Assembly: GCA_024742995.1 (NCBI GenBank)
Contig: JANSXK010000001.1
Span: 1-64,000 of the forward strand
Source of the DNA: Gammaproteobacteria bacterium
Lineage (GTDB): Bacteria; Pseudomonadota; Gammaproteobacteria; Legionellales; Legionellaceae
Direction: 5' to 3'
Length of the DNA stretch: 64,000 bases
Below the pieces are notes generated by a model, which worked only from the letters and a program-made list of their open reading frames with translations, did not search any database and was not told the origin of the DNA. The stretch's first letter is position 1; each line of letters starts with the position of its first letter. The position numbers were made by a program, and so were the translations under genes. Shown one piece after another: positions 58,490 to 64,000 of the stretch.

Positions 58490-60277
58490 TTAACCAGCAG
58501 TTGCTCCAGGTATCACGCAGTCGGTCTCGTTTTCTATTTTTTCCGCCATTTTCTGCATAGAGTCTGTCGCTGGTGATAATGGGTGTGCCTTATAAAGGCC
58601 GAATCCTACCAAGCCCGAAATGGCACTTGTTATGGTAAATGCCCAGGGAAGGGTGCCACCGGAAAAGGCTAGTCCTGCAGCTGTAACGGCTACAGGAAGG
58701 CCACCGGAAGAGACCAGCACACATACGGCACCAAGACCTACGAAAAAAGCAGCCAGTCTCATCAAACGATATCCAGTGAGGTTCCAATAATAATCTCGAA
58801 AACGGGTAAATTCTATCGCAAGCTCTTTATATTGACGAATAATTTCGGTTCGCCCCGAACCTGGCTGAGATTGTAACAATTCATTCGTTAACTCCAAGGC
58901 ACGTGTAATATTGTTTTTTTGTGACTGAGTTGTGCGAGGTAATGACTGCAAATTTGTACAGATGGTGGTGGCATACTCGAAGATTGCCTGATGTGTGTTA
59001 CTATCAATCAAACTTATTGTACGACTTAGTTTATCGATTAATTCTTGTATAGGATCTTTGGGTTCTTTTGGTACGACTATTGCACGACGACCAGCATTTA
59101 TAGGGTGTGTTGGATCTCCTGTTTTTAGTGCCTTTTGCATACTTAGTAACCGAGCTAAGCGGGTGTCTTCTTTTGGGTCGTCAAATTGTAAGTAGTCGGT
59201 ATTATCGTCCATTATAGAGTAAAATTCTTCATTTAGCCTCGCTAAATCTTGAGAGGTCGCTGCTATTTTCATGGGCTCATCCCATGTAGTAATAGGCTTA
59301 GGCTTTTCAAGACGAATCCCAGAAAACAATGTGCTACTAGCGTTATAAGATTGCAATTCATTAGCAATGACGGCTAGGATATAGTTCTGAACGTCATTAC
59401 GAGAAGGTTGATTGCCTGCAGACGCATCTCGAAAGAGATCTAGATCTAGGTCGCGCAATATCCTCTCTCCTAGTTCTTTATGAAAGAGATCAAGGTTTTG
59501 TTTTGCATTTTCTGTCATGTCTTCTTCGAGCATCCAGGGTGTTCGTCGGTTATAAGCTTGCACCAAGAGTTGGCAGTACTCATCTTGAGATCTTGAGAGC
59601 TTTTTTAATTCATAGATATAGTGCCATAAAGGACATGCCATTATTAGCGATTGTTGCACTTCAGTTAAATTGGTTGCTACCACAGTAGGGGATAATGTAT
59701 TTTCAAACTTAGCGGCTTGCCATGCTTCGTTTACGTCGCTTTTTGCAGCAGGCAATGCATCAACAGCTGGTACCGCGTGTTCAGAAGGCATGTCTCCTAG
59801 CGTAAGAGTTCTTAAAAACTCATATTCTGCTTGATTAAATTGCAATCTATTGTCAGTTTGGCCATCATAAAATTTGTCAACGCTTAATCTATCATTTTGA
59901 GTCCAAGAAATGGTTGATTCGTTTTTAATACTTCCAGAAGAGGTAATGGGGCCGCGTGTAGTTTTGATGATAAGAGGCAAGCCTGCTATACAGGAATGTT
60001 GCTCTTCAAAGGGAAGTTTTGTATACGAAAATTTATACAAGATATTTTCATGAATGCCCAAACAAAACGTTTGATCGCTTTCCGATGATAAAGAAGGATC
60101 AAAGACACGCAACTTTTTAATATCTGCTGCTGTGAGTTGAACATCTGTATTTTTAAGATCAATCTGAAGGATGTTTCTATCGGCACCTACTTCAATCTCA
60201 CACAAATACCAATCTGACCACTCACCAGCGGTTGTCATATCGGGATATTGAATATAAAAAGGGCCAAGCATGGGCAT
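58490..60277 (-). CDS. Hypothetical protein with C-terminal membrane segments, 595 aa
   Basis: No recognised family. A long polar, helical region is followed near residues 495-570 by two hydrophobic, Gly/Ala/Ser-rich segments (RLAAFFVGLGAVCVLVSSGG and AAGLAFSGGTLPWAF then AISGLVGFGLY). The tail is charged. No signal peptide. Starts with MPM at 60277, lacking a strong ribosome-binding site, or at 60271. It has an extended -10 promoter (60310-60318). It may be a membrane-targeted effector; convergent with the Nif3 gene. Confidence 0.75.
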   Translation of the reverse strand: MPMLGPFYIQYPDMTTAGEWSDWYLCEIEVGADRNILQIDLKNTDVQLTAADIKKLRVFDPSLSSESDQTFCLGIHENILYKFSYTKLPFEEQHSCIAGLPLIIKTTRGPITSSGSIKNESTISWTQNDRLSVDKFYDGQTDNRLQFNQAEYEFLRTLTLGDMPSEHAVPAVDALPAAKSDVNEAWQAAKFENTLSPTVVATNLTEVQQSLIMACPLWHYIYELKKLSRSQDEYCQLLVQAYNRRTPWMLEEDMTENAKQNLDLFHKELGERILRDLDLDLFRDASAGNQPSRNDVQNYILAVIANELQSYNASSTLFSGIRLEKPKPITTWDEPMKIAATSQDLARLNEEFYSIMDDNTDYLQFDDPKEDTRLARLLSMQKALKTGDPTHPINAGRRAIVVPKEPKDPIQELIDKLSRTISLIDSNTHQAIFEYATTICTNLQSLPRTTQSQKNNITRALELTNELLQSQPGSGRTEIIRQYKELAIEFTRFRDYYWNLTGYRLMRLAAFFVGLGAVCVLVSSGGLPVAVTAAGLAFSGGTLPWAFTITSAISGLVGFGLYKAHPLSPATDSMQKMAEKIENETDCVIPGATAG

Positions 60278-60309
60278 AACAATCAGCCTACAAAAAAATA
60301 GATTGGCGC

Positions 60310-60318
60310 ATTATATCA
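60310..60318 (-). promoter_or_regulatory. Extended -10 promoter of the 595-aa gene
   Basis: On the minus strand the sequence TGATATAAT followed by GCGC lies about 33 bp upstream of the ATG at 60277. The TG-n-TATAAT form can work without a good -35 box; the -35 region is a poor T-rich match. The -10 and following GCGC match the promoter at 11637. Confidence 0.5.
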
Positions 60319-60463
60319 TATATGTAAAAAAAAGAAACTATTTATTCTTATTTTAATCTCAATTAAGAAAAAAAAGGGGTGTTGCTTATAGGTGATTTTT
60401 TTGCCACAAATGGCCTAAATGGATATGATAGGACATGGGCAAATAATGAATAGTTGACGTAAC

Positions 60464-61051
60464 ATGGCAATCATACTTGAAACAGATAGGCTGATTTTAA
60501 GAACATGGAAAGAAGAAGATGCAGCGGCATATTTTAAAATCAACCAAGATCCCAAAGTGATTGCATGTTTATGTGGCTCGTTAAAGATGGCAGAGGTGAA
60601 TGCTTTTATTGTGAAGATGAATCACCAACAAGAAGAGCGTGGGTACACATTGTGGGCCACTGAGCTGAAAGCAAATGGTGAGATGATGGGGTTTATTGGA
60701 CTCAATTACACTGACTGGCCAGCACACTTTACTCCGGCAGTTGAAGTGGGTTGGCGTTTGGGGTCGCAGTATTGGGGACAAGGATATGCAACAGAAGGCG
60801 CAAAAGCTTCACTGGCGCATGGGTTCACAAACTGTGGGTTAGAAGAAGTCGTGTCTTTAACCGTACCAGCAAATGTTCGTTCCATTCGGGTCATGGAAAA
60901 AATTGGCTTAGCTCGAGATATGAATGGTGATTTTATCCATCCGCAATTGCCTGCTGGTCATCGATTGGCCCAACATATTTTGTACCGCTTAACCAAAGAT
61001 AAGTATTTAGAAGGAGACATGCATGGGCGCGTTGAGCATTCGGGCGCTTAG
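60464..61051 (+). CDS. GNAT-family N-acetyltransferase, RimJ/RimL-like
   Basis: An acetyl-CoA-dependent N-acetyltransferase, 195 aa. The start ETDRLILRTWKEEDAAAYF and the acetyl-CoA loop WRLGSQYWGQGYATEGAKA (Q/RxxGxG/A type) followed by VPANVRSIRVMEKIGL are typical of the RimJ/L subgroup that acetylates protein N-termini or small amines. The substrate is unknown. The 3' end overlaps the next GNAT gene by 29 nt. Confidence 0.88.
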   Translation: MAIILETDRLILRTWKEEDAAAYFKINQDPKVIACLCGSLKMAEVNAFIVKMNHQQEERGYTLWATELKANGEMMGFIGLNYTDWPAHFTPAVEVGWRLGSQYWGQGYATEGAKASLAHGFTNCGLEEVVSLTVPANVRSIRVMEKIGLARDMNGDFIHPQLPAGHRLAQHILYRLTKDKYLEGDMHGRVEHSGA

Positions 61052-61541
61052 GGCAAAAGATAAAAGCCTGTTTATTGAAGCGATGCAGCGTAGTCAAGCG
61101 TTACATGATCCATGGGTTGATCCACCCAAAAACGAAACAACGTTTGACGCCTATCTTCTACATGCGCAACAGCCCAATCAAATTTGTTTTTTGCTGTGTG
61201 ATGCGCAGGATCATATGGTGGGCGTATTCAATATCAGTGAAATTGTGCGCGGTATGTTTCAGAGTGCTTATTTGGGATTCTATGCTGTCGCAGAACAGGC
61301 AGGTCATGGATATATGAGTAGAGGGTTAAAGCTGGTTTTAAGTACTATTTTTGAAGAAATGAAGTTACATCGCATCGAGGCTAATATACAACCTAACAAT
61401 AGCCAGTCCATTCATTTGGTCAAAGCCAATGGGTTTTCTAGAGAAGGCCTGTCACCGAAATATTTAAATATTGCTGGCAATTGGCAGGATCATGAGCGTT
61501 GGGCTTTAGTATACGAGGATTGGATGCAATGCAAACCTTAG
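61023..61541 (+). CDS. GNAT-family N-acetyltransferase
   Basis: A second acetyltransferase, 172 aa, with LGFYAVAEQAGHGYMSRGLK as the acetyl-CoA loop and HRIEANIQPNNSQSIHLVKA as the following strand. AAGGAG lies 8 nt before the ATG. It overlaps the GNAT before it and the kinase-like gene after it (13 nt), so the three are probably translated together. Substrate unknown; ribosomal-protein or drug acetylation are possibilities. Confidence 0.88.
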   Translation: MGALSIRALRAKDKSLFIEAMQRSQALHDPWVDPPKNETTFDAYLLHAQQPNQICFLLCDAQDHMVGVFNISEIVRGMFQSAYLGFYAVAEQAGHGYMSRGLKLVLSTIFEEMKLHRIEANIQPNNSQSIHLVKANGFSREGLSPKYLNIAGNWQDHERWALVYEDWMQCKP

Positions 61542-62389
61542 AAAAAAATATGATTGCGCTATATGGCGAAAAGGGAAAACAATGGTTTGCTGATTTGCCG
61601 CAATTACGAATGCAATCACAAACAGCGTATGGGTTGTCAGATTTAAGATCTTTTAAAAACCTAAGTTTTAATGATGTATTATCTGGGTTTCAAGGGCAGC
61701 AAGCAATTGTTTTAAAACTAGGGCTTGATAGTGATGGACTAAAGCGTGAAGCCATGGCACTTCGGGCTTTTGCAGGTTGTGGGGTTGTCAATGTGCTTGC
61801 AGAAGAGGACGGCTTGCTACTGCTTGAATGCGCGGTACCTGGCGTGTCGTTAAACACCTATTTTCCTGAAAAAGATGCAGCAGCGATCACTATCACTGCG
61901 ACCCTCATCAAGCAGCTGCACAAAGCGCCAATCCCTCCTGATCATGCTTTTCCTCATATCAAAGATTGGTTGCCCGCATTGGATCAGGACTGGGAGATAC
62001 CAGTTGATATTATGCAAAAAGCGAAGCAATTGCGCGATGGCTTATTAGCGTCTGCGCCGCCAGACGTTTTGCTACATGGAGATTTACACCATGATAATGT
62101 GTTGCAGCAGGGTGAGGCTTGGGTCGTGATTGATCCGAAAGGTGTGATGGGTGATCCTGCGTACGACGTCACGCCTTTTATCCGAAACCCCATGCCGGCA
62201 TTACTTGAAGAAGATATTGCAGCAGATATGATTCAACAGCGCATCAGCTATTTTGCTGATCTGCTCGCAGTACCTCGGCAGCGCGTGCTTGATTGGTGTT
62301 TTGTGACAACGGTACTGTCCTGGACTTGGGCATTAGAAGATGGCTGTGACACCGATTATTACAAAAATTTAACGAGGGTATTTGAATAA
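61529..62389 (+). CDS. Aminoglycoside/hydroxyurea antibiotic-resistance kinase-like protein
   Basis: A phosphotransferase of the APH(6)/streptomycin 6-kinase-like family, 286 aa. The Brenner-type catalytic loop is [12 protein letters not shown] (catalytic Asp followed by Asn) and the metal-binding segment is [15 protein letters not shown]. Start ATG 61529 with GAGGAT 8 nt upstream. It is the third gene of a tightly overlapping cassette with two acetyltransferases. Many members are chromosomal and act on unknown substrates; resistance is not shown. Confidence 0.82.
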   Translation: MQTLEKNMIALYGEKGKQWFADLPQLRMQSQTAYGLSDLRSFKNLSFNDVLSGFQGQQAIVLKLGLDSDGLKREAMALRAFAGCGVVNVLAEEDGLLLLECAVPGVSLNTYFPEKDAAAITITATLIKQLHKAPIPPDHAFPHIKDWLPALDQDWEIPVDIMQKAKQLRDGLLASAPPDVLLHGDLHHDNVLQQGEAWVVIDPKGVMGDPAYDVTPFIRNPMPALLEEDIAADMIQQRISYFADLLAVPRQRVLDWCFVTTVLSWTWALEDGCDTDYYKNLTRVFE

Positions 62390-62392
62390 GCA

Positions 62393-62482
62393 TGGCGGAG
62401 AGAGAGGGATTCGAACCCTCGATACGTTTTACCGTATACACACTTTCCAGGCGTGCGCCTTCAACCACTCGGCCACCTCTCC
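62393..62482 (-). tRNA. tRNA-Ser (anticodon GGA)
   Basis: Read on the minus strand, a 7-bp acceptor stem starts GGAGAGG at 62482 and closes with TCTCTCC before the encoded GCCA end (62393). The anticodon loop CTGGAAA gives GGA, decoding UCC and UCU. The long variable arm and the T-loop GGGTTCGAATCCC mark it as a class II serine tRNA. 90 nt including CCA. Confidence 0.97.
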
Positions 62483-62483
62483 C

Positions 62484-62500
62484 TGCGGGACAAGCCCGCA
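62484..62500. repeat. Short inverted repeat with an ACAAG loop just 5' of tRNA-Ser
   Basis: TGCGGG and CCCGCA form a 6-bp stem around ACAAG, the same loop found inside the palindrome at 32730-32767. It lies between the -10 box and the tRNA 5' end, so it falls in the 5' leader or discriminator region. Confidence 0.45.
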
Positions 62501-62530
62501 AGTATACTAAACTTCTTTGGGAGATGGCAA
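62501..62530 (-). promoter_or_regulatory. Promoter of tRNA-Ser
   Basis: On the minus strand TTGCCA (62525-62530) and TATACT (62501-62506) are 18 bp apart and about 20 bp upstream of the tRNA 5' end. The bases after the -10 (TGCGGG) are G/C-rich, a feature of growth-regulated stable-RNA promoters. Confidence 0.6.
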
Positions 62531-62547
62531 CGAGCTTGCTAAATTTC

Positions 62548-62949
62548 TTACCAAACCCAGGTTACAGTAAGTGGTTTTATCGCTAGAATAACCATGATAA
62601 TGACGTATATCCACCACTCAGCACTCACAAGCACGGGGAATAATACGCCAAGCACTAAGGCGCTGAAAAATACGGATAAGGCTAATAAAACTTGGTTCGA
62701 AGGATTATTTGTTTTTAGATAGCCCTTCATTTTCTTAGTGAAATTGCCTTTTTGTGAAAAAAGATGTCCCCACAATGGTAAAGCACATAAGACAGCGATA
62801 ATGAGGTAAAACCACCAATCCAGGGAAGACAAATTAGGGTATAAAGAAAAAATTAATAATCCCATAACCAAATAAACAGACTTTACGAGCGATAGATCAA
62901 GAATGGAAAATTGCTGCAGCTTTTTAGATAAAAACGTTTCAATTGTCAT
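62548..62949 (-). CDS. Small integral membrane protein, 133 aa
   Basis: Unknown family. Four hydrophobic spans form two similar halves: a hairpin ending LDWWFYLIIAVLCALPLWG and another ending AEWWIYVIIMVILAIKPL, which indicates an internal duplication. Start ATG 62949, with AGGAGATC about 8 nt upstream; an open frame to 63087 is probably untranslated. It lies between mfd and the tRNA-Ser gene. Confidence 0.7.
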   Translation of the reverse strand: MTIETFLSKKLQQFSILDLSLVKSVYLVMGLLIFSLYPNLSSLDWWFYLIIAVLCALPLWGHLFSQKGNFTKKMKGYLKTNNPSNQVLLALSVFFSALVLGVLFPVLVSAEWWIYVIIMVILAIKPLTVTWVW

Positions 62950-62997
62950 GATATTGATCTCCTTATTAGTATCATCTACTTTAAAGACCCCAAATTT

Positions 62998-63027
62998 ATC
63001 ATAAGCCAAATAAACAGGGTTTAGCAA
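62998..63027 (-). promoter_or_regulatory. Possible promoter of the small membrane protein
   Basis: On the minus strand TTGCTA (63022-63027) and TATGAT (62998-63003) are 18 bp apart, about 50 bp upstream of the start at 62949. Confidence 0.4.
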
Positions 63028-63061
63028 TAGGAAGGGGGGTAATGCGAGATCTACGCTTACG

Positions 63062-63082
63062 TTTCGCGCTTTATGCGCGGAA
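63062..63082 (-). terminator. Stem-loop downstream of mfd
   Basis: CGCGC (63065-63069) and GCGCG (63075-63079) form a G/C-rich stem extended by three more pairs (one G-T) with a 5-nt loop. It lies about 35 bp beyond the mfd stop on the minus strand. There is no T-run, so it could be a terminator or a small palindromic repeat. Confidence 0.4.
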
Positions 63083-63116
63083 TTCAAGAAAGGGAAATGA
63101 TTGGGGGATATTGGGA

Positions 63117-64000
63117 TTAAGATGTAGCGCGTATCAATAATAATAAATGCGTGATTTCTTGAATTTTTTCTTCAGCGTTTGTGGCATCTAATTTAAAACA
63201 AAATCGAGAGGGTCCTTGCATTTGATAGCGTTCGCTTTGGGTTTGAATCAAAGAAATGATTTTAGCTGGATTGATCTTGGGTTCGGCTTGGAAGTCTAAT
63301 TTTCCTTTGATGCCAGAAGCTTGGATTTTTTGGATGCCGATGTCGGTCGCTAACAATTTGACTTGGGTCATCAAAAATAAATATTTCACGGTGGGTGGTA
63401 GCAATCCGAAGCGATCGATAAGTTCTACTTGTAAATCATGTAATGCTTGTTCGGATTGGGCATGTGCAATACGTTTATAGAAAATCAAGCGTAGATGGGT
63501 ATCACCAATATAGGTTTCAGGAATCACGGTAGAAATGCCCAAATCAATCTCAGGTCCTTGTTGCATGGGGGCTTGCAGCTCGGGGGTTTTGCCTGCTTTC
63601 AAATCAGCCACTGCTTTGTCTAGCATTTCCATAAAAAGATTAAAGCCAATCGCGTGCATATTGCCGCTTTGTTCTTCGCCTAATAACTCTCCAGCACCAC
63701 GAATTTCTAAATCATGGGTGGCCAAAGTAAAGCCCGCGCCCAATTCTTCTAGAGACACAATTGCCTCCAAGCGTTTGATGGCATCAGGGGTCAGCAGTTT
63801 ATCTGGTGGCGTAAGTAAATAAGCATACGCTTGATGATGAGATCGACCCACGCGACCGCGTAATTGGTGCAATTGCGCCATGCCAAACATATCAGCACGA
63901 TCAATAATAATGGTATTAGCAGTCGGAATATCAATGCCTGTTTCGATAATGGTTGTGCATACCAGTACATTAAATTGATGATGATAAAACTCTGACATGA
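63117..64000 (-). CDS. mfd: Transcription-repair coupling factor Mfd, C-terminal part
   Basis: The ATP-dependent translocase that removes stalled RNA polymerase and recruits UvrA. Only the last 294 or so residues are in the window: the end of the RecG-like motor (CTTIIETGIDIPTANTIII, QLHQLRGRVGRSHHQAYAYL, the motif VI arginines intact) and the C-terminal D7 domain. The gene is cut by the right edge, so the N-terminal UvrB-homology and RNAP-binding domains cannot be judged. Confidence 0.95.
   Translation of the reverse strand, partial: MSEFYHHQFNVLVCTTIIETGIDIPTANTIIIDRADMFGMAQLHQLRGRVGRSHHQAYAYLLTPPDKLLTPDAIKRLEAIVSLEELGAGFTLATHDLEIRGAGELLGEEQSGNMHAIGFNLFMEMLDKAVADLKAGKTPELQAPMQQGPEIDLGISTVIPETYIGDTHLRLIFYKRIAHAQSEQALHDLQVELIDRFGLLPPTVKYLFLMTQVKLLATDIGIQKIQASGIKGKLDFQAEPKINPAKIISLIQTQSERYQMQGPSRFCFKLDATNAEEKIQEITHLLLLIRATS

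Noticed and set aside
62244-62501. Minus-strand open frame of 85 codons
   Set aside because: It runs through the tRNA-Ser gene; the translated stretch is simply the tRNA sequence.

Overview
The window is a stretch of bacterial chromosome from a gammaproteobacterium with moderately low G+C (judged by eye, not counted). Gene order supports this: dnaB-alr, kdsD-kdsC-lptC-lptA-lptB divergent from mlaFEDCB-ibaG-murA, leuS-lptE-holA, and aceE-aceF-lpd. Housekeeping genes alternate with large hypothetical proteins that have no recognisable metabolic domain, carry internal repeats or C-terminal membrane segments, and look like secreted effectors. Together with many small Cys-containing exported proteins this suggests a host-associated lineage, possibly Legionellales/Coxiella-like. 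That placement is inference; no secretion-system gene lies in the window. There is no IS element, phage gene or CRISPR array.

Layout. 1-2 kb: a helical hypothetical protein. 2-10 kb, plus strand: a POT peptide transporter preceded by a striking hairpin, dnaB-alr, a glycine-zipper lipoprotein, then etfB-etfA-ald-rpiA with overlapping ends (electron transfer, alanine and pentose-phosphate metabolism). 10-14 kb: a palindromic repeat, a membrane hypothetical, a lone tatC, a KefB/C-type antiporter and a Cys-rich lipoprotein. 14-20 kb: the pyruvate dehydrogenase operon, followed by the first of three paralogous small exported proteins. 21-28 kb: a GH3 glycosidase and a 1817-residue protein with a recent 294-bp internal duplication.

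28-32 kb, minus strand: potABCD polyamine transport ending in a DEDD exonuclease. 32-40 kb: small exported proteins, rmuC, ligA and dnaE. 40-46 kb: a duplicated Cys-rich exported protein, a hypothetical with a near-consensus promoter, and leuS-lptE-holA. 46-53 kb, minus strand: KDO and LPS-transport genes kdsD-kdsC-lptC-lptA-lptB, then a 675-residue protein carrying an OTU-protease-like Asp-Gly-Ala-Cys core with a candidate His upstream of it, then lnt. 53-58 kb: mla phospholipid transport, ibaG, murA and a Nif3-like protein. 58-64 kb: another effector-like protein, a coupled GNAT-GNAT-aminoglycoside-kinase-like cassette, tRNA-Ser(GGA), a small membrane protein and the 3' end of mfd, cut by the window edge.

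The housekeeping genes form coherent envelope (Lpt, Kds, Mla, MurA, Lnt, TatC) and replication (DnaB, LigA, DnaE, HolA) sets. The best candidate for something undescribed is the OTU-like protein at 47668-49695, followed by the repeat-bearing giant protein and the palindromic elements. No stretch longer than 300 bases lacks a gene; the longest gaps (1732-2004, 10373-10627 and 41794-42078) hold the elements listed, and no further structure was recognised in them.
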